64,000 nucleotides of DNA from Berberis thunbergii (taxonomy: Eukaryota > Streptophyta > Magnoliopsida > Ranunculales > Berberidaceae). Below the pieces are notes generated by a model. It saw only the letters and a list, made by a program, of their open reading frames with translations. It ran no database searches and had not been told where the DNA came from. Positions within the stretch are counted from its first letter, which is position 1. Every line of letters starts with the position of its first letter. Shown here in pieces: positions 31,873-43,477 of this stretch. Made by a program: the position numbers and the translations under genes. Where the stretch lies: NCBI GenBank assembly GCA_003290165.1, contig QNQO01007591.1:1-64000 (forward strand). The letters are read 5' to 3'.

Positions 31873-34178
31873 AGAATTTCTCAAAAAAATTTCATGAAGA
31901 TGATATAGTGAATGATGAAGGGACAATTGAGTGGTGTAAATTTGATGCAGTTTGATTCACCTTTTATTTTCTTTTAAACGAAGGTGGATGTAGAAAAGCA
32001 AAATGTTATGGGTGCATATAAAACAGTCCTATAATAACAGTGAAGGTCACGAGCTCTAACAACAAAATGAAGAGGACTAGAAATTTGCTCGGAGAGATGA
32101 GAAAAGAGGAGAGGTTCTTGAAGCGGCTCCAAATACCATATGTGGAGAAAAGAAAACAGAGTGGTTCATCTCTTTGAATCACTGTGATAGTTGAATAGTT
32201 TTCAATCTGAATGCGTAACCCAGTTGCTCGAACCTCTTAACTCCATCACTCTCTTGAGCTTTCTCTAGACCCTTTTCGGCTTGGTGATGATGTAATCTCT
32301 CTGAAAGCTGATCTATATCTTACTTTGATTCTTTGTAGTTAGTTTCAGTGTTTTCTAATTTATGGGTTTTGTATTTCATTACTGATTTTTAGTGGGGTTT
32401 TGTTTTTTTTGTCAAAAGGGTGTGATTATGTGCTATTTAGAGACTAATTTGGTTCCATTTTGTTAATTCTATAGGGTTGATTTTCAATGTGTTTGATTGT
32501 TTGTTGAGTTTCTAATGTGGGTTTGTGTATATTTAGCTAATTGTGTATTATAGAGTTAAATGTGTGGAAATGAGAAACAATGAGCAGTAAAAGTGATGTT
32601 ATTGATGGATGGGTAGTGAAGGAAACCTAAAAAGTAAGTGTTTTGTTAGTGATTTAGAGCAAGTTGATTTAATTATATATGTGATAAGTTGTGGTTTTGT
32701 GTTTTAGGATTCAAGATGTAAGATGAGGTACAGAATGTGATGTGATAAATTGGGGTTTTAGGATTTATCTAGAGTGGCATCACATGACTTATATATGTTG
32801 TGTCACTCCTATCAAAACCCAGATGTTGCATCTCGCAAGAGTTTTGATAGGAGTGACACTGACTAACAGAAGTGATTTGTAATCTCATTTTCTCATGCAG
32901 CTTGAAAGTAATTAATGCGGCATGATCATTATGCTGGGCTAAGTTTCAGACTTTTTGTCATTTTTTATTCTCTAGATACCTCGTATTTGAAGTATTAAGA
33001 TATTTGTAGCAGAGCATCATTTATTTGCTTGCTTATTTGAAATTTGGTGAGTTCCAAACATATGCCTTTATCTACCTCAGGGTTTAGATTTCTCAATACT
33101 GTGAATTCTTTTGGGTCCAAGGCCGGGATGTATGTTACTAAATAGATTCTTGATAAACCTGATAAGGCAGCCCATGCTACTGATGTAACAAACTTGATTT
33201 GTTCACCACTGTTTAGGGTAAGGCTTGGAATTGGATCATGTTGATCGTGGAAACTATAACATTGACTTCCTTGGTTATGCACGTTTTCTGTCACATTATT
33301 TTTGAAATGGAAAGCTGAAACTTCATCAATAGTATTCCATGTTCTTATATTGGTTCACGTGATTGCAGGTATGGCTTCATTGCCAAACTAAATACTGTGC
33401 ACAATATTGAAAAGAGCAGCCGAGAAATAAGCCAGACCTTTATTGAAGTAGATAGGATTCCAGTGGTGATTCTAATCTGAAGCAGGGATGCAGCTCATCT
33501 TTAGTAATTCCTTACATGGTACCATCAAGGAAGATCCGAGCAATGTAAATCGTTTGCATTTAAAATTTTAAAATTATGGTCCCGATGAAGTAGACATGAT
33601 TTTTTGTATACCTTTTCTGTTTCTTAATTTTGAAACCATTGTTTGTCTTATGTTTGTTTCATATAATCCAAAAAGTTTTAACCAGGCCCTGTCTTGATTT
33701 ATTTCCAGTTCTTATATGGTAAGTGGACATTGTAAGTTTTGTTTCATCTAGAAATCTAATTATTTGTCACTTTCTTTTGGTCCATTGTTTGATCATTTGA
33801 AACAGACTTAACCTCAACTCTGCTTTAAACAGTTAGATTAGATCAATTGTGGCATGCTGCAGTGAGGAATTCTCCTTTAATTGAACTCAGCGGGACACAT
33901 CAAGAATAATAAATAAAGAAGAGAAAGGGAAAAGGTAGAAATTACTCACAAGGCAAGTAACGTAGAATGATAAGTGTAGGGGTCATCTAAGTTTCTAAAA
34001 TATAAATGATGGCCATTTTGGAAATTTTTCTTCTCTAAGCCTTATGTATTTTATTTGAATCATAGTTGTGGGGTCTTTTTATTTTGACTATACTCAAATT
34101 TGGATGCATTCACGTTCCTCTATTTTAAATGAAGGTAGAACTGAGGAGACACAGCAGAAGTGAACACATTCGGTTGAT
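31873..34178. other. Intergenic, no recognised gene
   Basis: AT-rich with no known domain. A CT-rich stretch (32080-32310) and short exon-like frames (33369-33479) do not join into anything I can name. A minus-strand frame at 32995-33294 begins MTENVHNQGSQC, is about 100 codons long and unrecognised; it could be a small gene, or chance. Sequence at 34090-34178 precedes the lipase gene and would hold its promoter, but no clear TATA box is seen. Confidence 0.45.
32800..32859 (+). ncRNA. Perfect 19-bp stem hairpin (small-RNA candidate)
   Basis: GTGTCACTCCTATCAAAAC (32800-32818) is exactly complementary to GTTTTGATAGGAGTGACAC (32841-32859) with a 22-base loop. Outside the 19 bp the pairing falls off quickly, which is short for a plant pre-miRNA. 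It may be a degraded MITE or inverted repeat. I know no miRNA with this sequence. Confidence 0.25.
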
Positions 34179-36572
34179 ATGGCAAACACTTGCAGTTACA
34201 TTTTTCTCGCATTTTTATTTTATGGATCAGCGCTTGGGGTGAGAACCAATTTCCTTGCGAGTGACAGTCAGCCTGATGTGTCCCAATTGGTCCCAGCTCA
34301 AGATGGTATATGGCAAAGTGAGACTGGAGATATATGGATATGTATGCGAAGAGCATACGGTACTGTGCTCTAAATTTAATCTGTTTTTTCTGCACTGAAG
34401 TGTGCATATCTTAACTCCTGCTGTTTGATATTAGGTGACAACGCAAGATGGCTATATTCTGAGTATGCAGCGAATTCCAGTTGGTAGATCCGGAGGCACA
34501 GCAAGACAGAGAACACCAGTTCTTCTTCAGCATGGTCTCCTGATGGTAAGTACTAACTTACAATAAAACTAAATTAGCATATAGTTTGTCAATGTTTTCT
34601 TTCTTGGCTTATGGAGTTTGACAGCACTGAGACTGTCAGATTCTGGTACTTGAATCTGTATATTACAGCATGATTGAGGATAGGTGTGATTTGATCATAT
34701 ATTCTTAATGCTTTGTCTGTTGGCAGGACGGTATAACTTGGCTGCTGAATTCTCCAGACCAATCACTGGCATACATCTTGGCTGATAGTGGTTTTGACGT
34801 GTGGATTGCAAATACTCGCGGAACTAAATACAGCCGTGGACACACTTCGCTTAGTGCGGATGACCGGGTATTCTTCTATTAATTCATGGATCCTTCACTG
34901 TGTGATTAGACTTCTGGCAGATTGATTGATTCTTATTTTTGCAGACTTATTGGCAATGGTCATGGGATCAATTAGTAATGTACGAGCTCCCAGCTCTTGT
35001 CCAGTATGTGAATGATCAAACTGGTCAGAAGCTTCACTATGTTGGGCATTCCCTGGTAAATCTCCACATAGCCATATATGCTTTCTTTTGTTTTTGGATT
35101 TCTGTATTTTGAATATGCTCAGTTAGCTCACTGAGATTGGACCATGGTGTTCCTAGGGTACGTTGATTGTTTTGGCCTCCTTCTCCCAAACAAGCTCCTG
35201 GACATGTTGAGATCGGCTGCCTTACTGAGCCCAATTGCTCATCTTCGTCAAATTTCATCTCCGATTGCACGAGCTGATCTGAAGAATTTTTTGCTGAAGT
35301 AAGTTTTGCATTTGTTATGATCAAGTGTATTTTTTTCATAACTTAAAACTCATCAGCTGCCATTTGTTATCTGTAACAGAACCTTTACCAGTCAGGTACC
35401 TTTGAATTCAATCCAAAGGGTGAGGCATCATCTCTTCTACGTCCTTGCGATGACAGTGACGCAAACTCTAGTTTTTTAACCTTTGTTTTGATCACTTGAG
35501 ATCTTACTATATACCAATTCAAGGGTGGGTTTCAGTTTCAGTTTCAGTTTCTTTCTTTTCTTTTCCTCTGTTTGACTACCTTGAAGACATATTGCCTTTC
35601 AAAAAAAAAATCTTGAAGACATATTGCCAAAAATCTTGATTAAATAATAATCATAATAACAATAGCTGTGGAATAAATTTTCAACAACTCCTTGACCTCC
35701 CTTCACATTAATCGAAAAGCAGACAACCAAAATCCCCGTCCTTTAACTATCTTGAATGACAAAAATCCTGATTAAAGACGTTTGCACTGATCGCTCTCTC
35801 TTATTAGAATTAAAAAAAACTTATTTTAATTACAGGGAAGTTCTGGCCAAGCTTATGAAGAATGTGTGCTCGGACCCAAAAGTCGATTGCTTTAACATGA
35901 TGACCTCATTCACAGGTATTGTTCAGCCACATTTATTCCTATTTCAACCCTCACTTGAATTGTTTTGTCAATCTTACTCACCTGATGCATGTAACCATTT
36001 GAAGGTGTGAATTGTTGCCTCAACTCTTCGAATGTTGCTGTTTTTATTGAAAATGAGCCCCAATCCACAGCGGCAAAGAACATGATGCACATTGCCCAGA
36101 GTAAGTTTCTATATATCTTAATTTAGAATTGGTCCTAAAATGTATTCAAATTCAAATGGATCAACTACTTTATTGCTACCTGTAAACAAAATTGCAAGGA
36201 TCGTAATGTGTTTCTTTAGAAGCTGACACAATTGAAAATTTTATGCATACAGTGGTTAGAGATGGAACTATTGCAATGTTTGATTACGGTAATAGCAACG
36301 AGAATGTGAAGCACTATGCGCAACCTAAGCCTCCTGGATACGACATGAAAAGAATTCCCAATGACTTCCCTTTGTTCCTCAGCTATGGAGGGCAGGACGC
36401 ACTTGCCGATCCCAAGGATATGCAGGTATTACTGGATGACCTCAAAGACCATGATGGAGATAAGCTAGTGGTTCAGTACAGGGAGGACTATGCCCATGCT
36501 GATTTTGTTATGGGTGTGAATGCTAAGCAAGTGGTCTATGATCATCTCTTGGCTTTTTTCGAACTCCATTGA
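34179..36572 (+). pseudogene. Acid lipase / triacylglycerol lipase 2-like, copy 1, with coding breaks
   Basis: Nine exons can be laid on the family (34179-34359, 34435-34545, 34727-34867, 34945-35055, 35157-35298, 35380-35419, 35836-35915, 36005-36100, 36253-36572). It has a hydrophobic signal-like N-terminus, GHSLG nucleophile elbow (exon 4/5 junction), GGQDALAD with the Asp, and YAHADF with the His. Plant members (LIP1, MPL1) are secreted or vacuolar alpha/beta-hydrolases acting on acylglycerols. Compared with copy 2 there is one extra base in exon 1 (about 34314), one missing in exon 5 (about 35191), and exon 5/6 and 6/7 junctions do not keep frame. Exons 2-4 and 7-9 remain clean, so loss of function may be recent. 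Sequencing error could account for single-base differences. Confidence 0.75.
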
Positions 36573-37689
36573 TTATATTAAGTATTGACTAAGATTTTTG
36601 CTAGTATTGGAATGATTGACAATTTTTTTCGTCAAAGAATTGTATTTATTCACTGTGTACTTCATGTTAACTATGATTATATTTCATGAGAGCTAAAAAG
36701 TTTTGTCTTTGTCAAGAAACATACTATTTTATGAAGTAATAGTGCAATACTCTATTCTAATTCAATGTGCATTTGCGATGTTCCTTGTTATACCATTTTC
36801 TCTCTTGCATCTATAGTCTAGTATGTACGAGGACATTGTAACAGAGATGCATGTCTTCTAGTAGATGCAAAAGACACTGTGATATCAATCTTTGTTCTTT
36901 AAGTTGGGCACTCTGTCAGATTGTATTGGAGTTTGTTGGTCTGCTGTCAACTTAAATTTTCCAAGTAGGAAGAATAAAAGATTAGGATTTTATTCAGTTC
37001 ATTATCAATAAGAACGTAGCTTAAATGGGCTGTGTGAAGAGAATACATTTCTAGTTTGCAATGTATTGAACTGTTCAACTATGTTGGGATAACCTACAGT
37101 GGATACAGATTAGCTGAAACTGATTATAAAGGTCTGGTTTAGCACACCAAGGGAAAAAAGATTTACTCAAGAATGAGGAAAAGGTGTCACTGGGGTTGGT
37201 CCACGGGCCTTAGAAATTAGGTGTCTGGAGTCTTAGATGGTGGAGATTGTCCTTGTCGTTCACAGTTCTTCGTATCTGCTGATCTTACTCACAACCCACT
37301 GAAGTCGCTCCTTTGTCGCCCAATAGAGTAACGGTCAACCAAGAAAACTCTCATTATCAGATGTGTGTTCATAAGGCATAGTTAACATCAAATGTTGGTA
37401 ACAGAGAGTTCTCATTATATTCCACTTTCTGACAACAAAAACGGCTAAAACAACTACAGGAAAACAATAGTGCCCCATTATGCAGAACATATCAAATGTG
37501 TAATCTCCATTTAAGATAATGGGATCTCCTGAGTTTTTGCTGCCAAAAGGTACTCAATAGACCTTTTTTCAGTTGAGGAACAAAGACCAAACATTTACAA
37601 TTTAATACCTTGAATTTGGTGTGTGAGAAGCAAGTAAATTTCATTGGATGGGTGTTGGACCTTCAACTGGAACTATGAGAGACTTTCAC
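36573..37689. other. Lipase downstream sequence, no gene
   Basis: 3' flanking and intergenic AT-rich sequence with no open frame of interest. Confidence 0.5.
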
Positions 37690-38040
37690 ATACCATTCCC
37701 CGAAGAGTTTGCTTCTTTGTTTGGAAGCAATTTGGGATCGGCTTGGTGTGAGCAACACTTTGGCTAGGAACGGTATGTTTTCATTTTATGGTCGAGCCTT
37801 TGAAAGTGGAAGAATTTTTTTTTTATGGTCTTTCCTTCCGCATGTTATTATGTGGGTTGTGTGGCTAGAAAGGAACCAAAGAATCTTTGAGGGCCACTTA
37901 TTATGCGTGGAATGGAATTGGTTGCTTGAGGGGGAGGCTTGGCGTTTCTTTGGTATATGTGTTCTTTACATTTCAGCTTCAAGGGAGTTCTATTCTGAGA
38001 TTGATTTTATTTTTTTTTTCTTTTTAATTTGGGAAATCGT
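37690..38040 (+). pseudogene. LINE C-terminal (zf-RVT) relic
   Basis: The frame 37709-38275 begins with text like the C-terminal zinc-binding domain of plant L1 ORF2: WDRLGVSN, then PHVIMWVVWLERNQRIFEG, the standard WxxWxERNxRIFE ending. The CxxC zinc ligands upstream are not in frame. The second half of the ORF is the foldback at 38045 and is not coding. Confidence 0.72.
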
Positions 38041-38044
38041 TTTT

Positions 38045-38165
38045 TCTGAACGGCGAGGAAGGGGGCGAGGGGGTGCAGCCACTCATCCCCTCGAGATGTG
38101 TGCCTTCACAAATCTCAAGGGGGATGAGTGGCTGGCATCGCCCCCTTCCTCGCTTCGTAGAAGGG
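38045..38165. mobile_element. Foldback (hairpin) element, GA/CT-rich
   Basis: GCGAGGAAGGGGGCGA pairs with TCGCCCCCTTCCTCGC, and GCCACTCATCCCC with GGGGATGAGTGGC, about a 24-base centre with GAGATGTGTGCC. Related to 31690 and 50605-52060. Confidence 0.75.
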
Positions 38166-38275
38166 CTCTTGGGAAATATTGTTGGGGTTCAATAACTGTT
38201 GTTGTATCTGGGGCCCTTTCTCTTTCTGTTTACCTTTTTATACTCTCTCCCAAAAAAAAAAAAAAATTGGCTTAG

Positions 38276-39476
38276 TAATAATATCCTTTATATTATGCCT
38301 TAATAACTAAATAGTAGTGAGCTATATCAACTTAGTTATATATGAACATATTATAAAATAACGACCAGAATAATGAAAATAAGATTAACCTTCTACAAAA
38401 AAATGATACCGATGAGGGTTTTCATGAGTTCAGATGTCAGATTTATTTAAACAATTATCCAAATTATCTAAGCATTCTATAATTTTCATGGCCTTCCCTA
38501 TAGCAGAATGAGGTTCTTGCTAAGGAAGATGAATGCCTTGTGTATAATTTACGCTTTTGAGACACCCCTTTACTGCATAATCAATTATCAAAACAATGGA
38601 AGAGATGGCTCACTCTTGAAGCCTAAAATGTAATAATGAAAACTGATTATTACTTTTGAACAAAGAGACAATGAATATGAGCATCAACATTAATGTCGGG
38701 ATCTACAGCTAGCAATGGCAAACATGAAGATTGAGGAAAAGAGGAGAAGCATAAAGTTTTAAATCAAGATCCTCCTGATGAGCAATGAACAGAATGAAAG
38801 ATGGAATGTGGAATGTCATCTAGGTTTCAGTCTCAAATTATGATGGAAATTTAGTTGTTTTCTTGATTAGGCATGTTAATCGATTTGTCTGGTTTTTTAC
38901 TTTGCTACTAGCCGCAATATGACAGTATGACGGGTTGGGTAGTAGTACAGGGTATTAGACTATCTGACTTTGTAAGTCATTAATTATTTTAGAATATTAC
39001 ATGGGCTAATTGTCAAAATCGAAGAGCTTTGCTATGATCGATCTTTTTAGAGAGGTAAATATCAGTGACGATAAGGTTCTGTCGGGCTCTTTTTTGATAA
39101 AAAAGATGGAGGACTTGGGAGAATTTATCTCTTCTCAAGGTAGAATAAAAAATAGCCAATTACAAGAGTTCTGTCAACATGTCCTAGTGTCCAGAACATC
39201 CACTTCAATGGAATGAAAAATTATTTACCATCTTTAATAACCAGCTGGTTCAATAATAATTAAAACTCATTGTCTAGGTTGTTTATTATACCTATTGTTG
39301 TCTAGGTTGTTTAATATGCCTTCATTTGGTTTCTTGTAGAATTTTTAAACAATAACAAGTCTCAAGAGTTCTTGATATGGTAGTATGCTTGAGTTTGTAA
39401 CTTAATGATTTTCTCCATGTTAAATAGGAGGCGCGCAAAGGTTTGCTGCAGAATAGAAAGAAACAATTAGTAAGAC
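38276..39476. other. Intergenic between lipase copies, no gene
   Basis: AT-rich. Short ORFs (39010-39216) are unrecognised. The 39430-39476 stretch is the leader of lipase copy 2. Confidence 0.45.
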
Positions 39477-41537
39477 ATGGCCAACACACTAGTACGCGCC
39501 TTTCTAGTGTTTCTTTCCTGTGGTTTGGCTCTTGGAGCAAGAACCAAAATCTTCTCGAACAATGGTCTCCAGGTTGCGCCTCCATCCCCATCTGCTACTG
39601 ACAATGGCCTTTGCAAAATGAGGGTGGAGATATATGGATATGCCTGTGAAGAACATAAAGTGCTGTGCCTACACCCTTCTTATATTATCTGTTTTTTTTC
39701 TTGACTTAATTACACGGCTCATGACTGTCATTACATGGTTTTAGGTTACAACGCAAGATGGCTACATTCTGGGCGTGCAAAGAATTCCTGTGGGACGGTC
39801 AGGTGTGTCAACAGGGAACAGGCCCCAGTTTTGCTACAACATGGAGTGCTCATGGTAAGTGTGAATTACCATTTGGCCGTCATGTTATCTTTAGAAAATA
39901 CAGAACCAAGTGTTTTTTAAGCCTAATTTGCTATATATCAGAATCTATCCTATTTTTCAATTTTGGCTGATAAAATACAATATCTTCCGTGGGTTGACAG
40001 GATGGAATGACATGGGTGCTGAATGATCCTGATGAATCTTTAGCATACATGTTGGCAGATCATGGTTTTGATGTGTGGATTACTAATACCCGCGGAACTA
40101 GATACAGTCGTGGTCACACTACACTTAGTGTTGATGATGCGGTTTTCTTCTTCACTATGACAACTCAAACCTTTTTGTTTAATGAGGCTTCTGTTAATTG
40201 TTCAACAGATTAATTTTTAACTTACACAGGCTTTCTGGAAATGGTCATGGGATGAATTGGTGTCTTTTGAACTTCCTGCTGTTTTCCGATATGTGCACAA
40301 TCAAACTGGCAAGAAACTTCACTATGTTGCGCATTCACTGGTGAAAATATAGACATGCTACCTTGTGGTTTTGTGTACTTTTCAGTCGAATGTGTAACTT
40401 TTTTTAGGCTAACAGGATATAATATGCTAATTTTAGGGAACTTTGATTGCTTTGGCTTCCTTCTCCCAAGAGAAACTGCTAGACACGTTACAGTCAGCCG
40501 CTTTACTGAGCCCAGTTGCCTATCTAAGTCAATTATCATCACCCATTGCCCGCTATGCAGCAGAAGACTTCCTTGCTCATGTAAAATTAATATTTCGATA
40601 TATTCTAAATTTTTTTTTTCAAACATTTAAGAAGTTCATCTGAGCATGGAACTTATTGTCTTGTATCACAGGAAGATTACTGGTTGGGTCTCGACGAGTT
40701 TTATCCCAAGGGGTAGATAACATCTTCTTGCTTCTTGTTTATTAAGCACAAACTGTACTTTAAAATCTAGCTTAACTAGTTCACTTTGGAAAAGAATGAT
40801 AGTGATATAGTTCTCCTATGAAACAGGTTACCTGTGCTCAAACTGCTGAAAGTTCTCTGCGAGAAACCAGATGTCGACTGCTTTGATTTGATGACTACTT
40901 TCATGGGTAAATTCCTTGAACCTTGCTACATCACTCATACTTGTTCTGTGGAGAAGAAAACTCCCTTCCTTGTACTGATTCTCTATTTGTAATTGAAGGC
41001 GAAAATTGTTGCCTCAACCATACAAATATTCCAATTTTCCTTGAGAACGAGCCTCAGTCGACTTCAACTAAGAACATGGTTCACCTAGCTCAGAGTAAGT
41101 TCATCTTAGTATCTAGAGTCCAGAAGTCGTGGTTTCTAAACCATATTAAAGTTGATACATTGCATATGATAAAGAAGCTGATGGTTTCTCGTGTTTTCGT
41201 ATTGCTGGATGTAGTGATTGGCAAAGGCACCATAACAATGTACAACTACGAGAACGATGACATCAACGTGGAGCATTATGGGCAAACACAGCCTCCTGCC
41301 TACAACATGTCACACATTCCTAACGACTTCCCTCTCTATGTCACCTATGGAGGTCAGGATGCCCTTGCTGACCCCGATGATGTGAAGATCTTACTGAATG
41401 ACCTCAGAGATCATAACAAAGATAAGCTAGTTGTTCACTATGAAGAGCTCTATGCTCATGCGGATTTCATCATGGGAATGAATGCTAACCAAGTGATATA
41501 TAATCCTCTTATTAAATTCTTCCGGAAAAATCAATGA
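39477..41537 (+). CDS. Acid lipase / triacylglycerol lipase 2-like, copy 2 (one frame break)
   Basis: Nine exons: 39477-39659, 39745-39854, 40001-40141, 40230-40340, 40437-40580, 40672-40712, 40827-40906, 40999-41094, 41215-41537. All junctions are GT-AG and keep phase except that exon 2 is 110 bp where copy 1 and the family have 111; the missing base is near 39827 in a run of C. With it the product would be about 409 residues, the usual length. N-terminal signal-like segment, Asp in GGQDALAD and His in YAHADF are present. The nucleophile elbow is AHSLG instead of GHSLG. Substrates would be acylglycerols, outside the cytosol. It is a tandem partner of 34179-36572. If the base is truly absent this is a pseudogene. 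Confidence 0.7.
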
Positions 41538-41961
41538 GATGAGAAGCTCACCTTGTTTATTGTTCGATTGTTGTTTTTGGGAAGATCATCTAAGATATAT
41601 AGTTGATTATTGGATTGTTGTTTTTAGAAATCAGAAGATCATCTAAAATAGTTGATTGATGGATTGTTGTTTTTATCAAATTTCATTTTGCATTGGTCAA
41701 TTGTACTTTATCCAGAGTTAAAATATTATTGGAGTGAATTTTTAACAAAGAAATTTGCGACTTTGGATTCATTTCAGTACGATGCATTTTATGCTGCAAA
41801 AAGAAAACTAGACTAGTCACTATACAATGCTGTTTTCCAATGGGGCTAAATGATCTGCAGTGCAGTTGATCTCTCTTAGACATCAGAGAGCATCACTCAT
41901 CCAATTATTACATGAGAAAACATTTTTGACTGGCGATTCTGAAATAGAACTGCCAGATCAC
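41538..41961. other. Lipase 3' flank, no gene
   Basis: Contains a local duplication (GATTATTGGATTGTTGTTTTT and GATTGATGGATTGTTGTTTTT, about 41603-41672). Nothing coding. Confidence 0.5.
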
Positions 41962-42231
41962 TTAGATGTGGAGATTAGGCCTGTGACTGAAGTGTTTTTG
42001 AGCTATAATGTAAGCAGCCAGAATTGGATCATTTAGATCAGCATCCTTGCATCTGTCTGATGACTTCTTGAAGAGTTCATCACAGCAGACAGCTCGACAT
42101 GGAGAAGTTGGAACTGATGGGTGGTTGCTCCTCCTAAGGAAAGTAACCATCTTCTTCAGCTTCCCACCATACTTGATAAGCTTCCCCACCTTCCCAGGCT
42201 TCTTCGGTGTGTTTCCCATGTTTACCAGCAC
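41962..42231 (-). CDS. Small basic protein, function unknown
   Basis: An intronless frame of 89 codons; a second in-frame start four codons later (42219) gives MGNTPKKPGKVGKL, and I favour this one because it begins the Lys-rich part and may carry an N-myristoylated Gly. It continues with KYGGKLKKMVTFLRRSNHP and then a Cys-containing segment (CRAVCCDELF) and LNDPILAAYIIAQKHFS. No signal peptide or membrane span. A TATA-like run lies upstream on the minus strand (42288-42299). The composition is unlike the random frames nearby. I do not recognise the family. It lies tail-to-tail with lipase copy 2. Confidence 0.55.
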   Translation of the reverse strand: MLVNMGNTPKKPGKVGKLIKYGGKLKKMVTFLRRSNHPSVPTSPCRAVCCDELFKKSSDRCKDADLNDPILAAYIIAQKHFSHRPNLHI

Positions 42232-42287
42232 TAGTTTTCAGTCAGTCAGGTGGTGGTATTAGAATTGCCTTGTGTCGATGATTCATA

Positions 42288-42299
42288 TAACATATATAT
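42288..42299 (-). promoter_or_regulatory. TATA box for the small minus-strand gene
   Basis: TATATATATGTT-type run (minus strand) about 57-68 bp upstream of the ATG at 42231 and 69-80 bp upstream of the one at 42219, a normal TATA position for a short leader. Confidence 0.45.
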
Positions 42300-43477
42300 A
42301 GGCTGTTGGGTGGATCACATGAACTATGTGACAGGTAAGGGAGGCTGTTATCTTGTAGTTTGGCTTTATAATGCATTGAAAGCTTGAAACTTTAGCCTCT
42401 GTGGCATCACTTGGAGAGTTGCTAGAAACAGTAAAAGACTAAGAGAGTTTGATTGGGTACTTTTGTTATCATTCATGGAGGTTTTGTTTGTATAGCTCAG
42501 CTTCTTGTCCATACTGTAGCATTAATCACGCGGTCCACCACATTCTGTTGGCTATATCAGACTAGTAGATCACGATGATTATATTAACTGTGGGTGATCG
42601 AAAGAAAGAGGCATTTCTAGCTTTTGTCAAAGGGCGTCTGAAGATTTATCCTACACACTGAGGAACGAAAGAACAAATATTGATACTTTGGTGACATTAC
42701 AAGTAAAATTTTCAGTTACAAGTGCTCACATAACTCACAAGCAATATCTTACTTGCAATGTCATCCAACTTATAGTGCTGCTGCACTTTCCTTATCCTTC
42801 CAATCCATCTACCATTTCATTCTCATCCAAACTCTTGTGCTACTATAAATGCAATGGTGTAGATTTGGTGGCAGTGAAGAGTTGGAGACCCTAATTTTAG
42901 GCCATTGAGGTTATTAATTTGTAGAATGTCTATTTAGTAAAAAAAATTATACCACTACTTTTAGGTTTAGAAAGTCTTCGTCATGCTAATTTATTCTTAG
43001 TTTGTAAGTTATCCATGAGCTTGTTATATATTTAAATACTATCTATGATGTAGTTCTTAAGGTATTGATTCGAGATTCGGACAACAGAGAGATAGATGGT
43101 TCTCTAAGGAACGCGATTATGCTAATTAGTTTTTTAATATTTTATATTAATTATTAGATAAAAGAAATATTAAATTATGTCGATAGAATGCAATCGGTTT
43201 CATGAAAAAGTTATTTATTATTGGGGTATTAATTTAAAGAGGTTAGACTCTAATTGATATCATTTGCAACTACTGGGTTGGGCTTTAGTCCAGCCAAGCT
43301 TGAAACCCATCAAATTAGTCTTATCAGACACGTGGAAGCTTATAATTGGGCATAACACGTATCCAGCTCTGACTGGGCCTTGATCACAAAACCAGGCCCA
43401 ATAAAAGCTCTCCTCTCTCCATTTAGAATTTGCTCTGCTATTGGTCTCTCGACAGAAAGTTTTGGGAGTGAAGAAGA
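42300..43477. other. Intergenic, PDI upstream
   Basis: No gene seen. The last ~170 bp before 43478 are CT-rich and would contain the PDI leader. No standard TATA box is obvious, as in many housekeeping genes. An ER-stress element (CCAAT-N9-CCACG) is not seen in the 200 bp upstream. Confidence 0.45.

Noticed and set aside
32995..33294. 99-codon minus-strand ORF as a gene
   Set aside because: Not random-looking, but no recognised family, promoter or splice context; mentioned only within the intergenic entry.
34120..35339. Minus-strand ORFs opposite lipase copy 1
   Set aside because: Shadows of the lipase exons.
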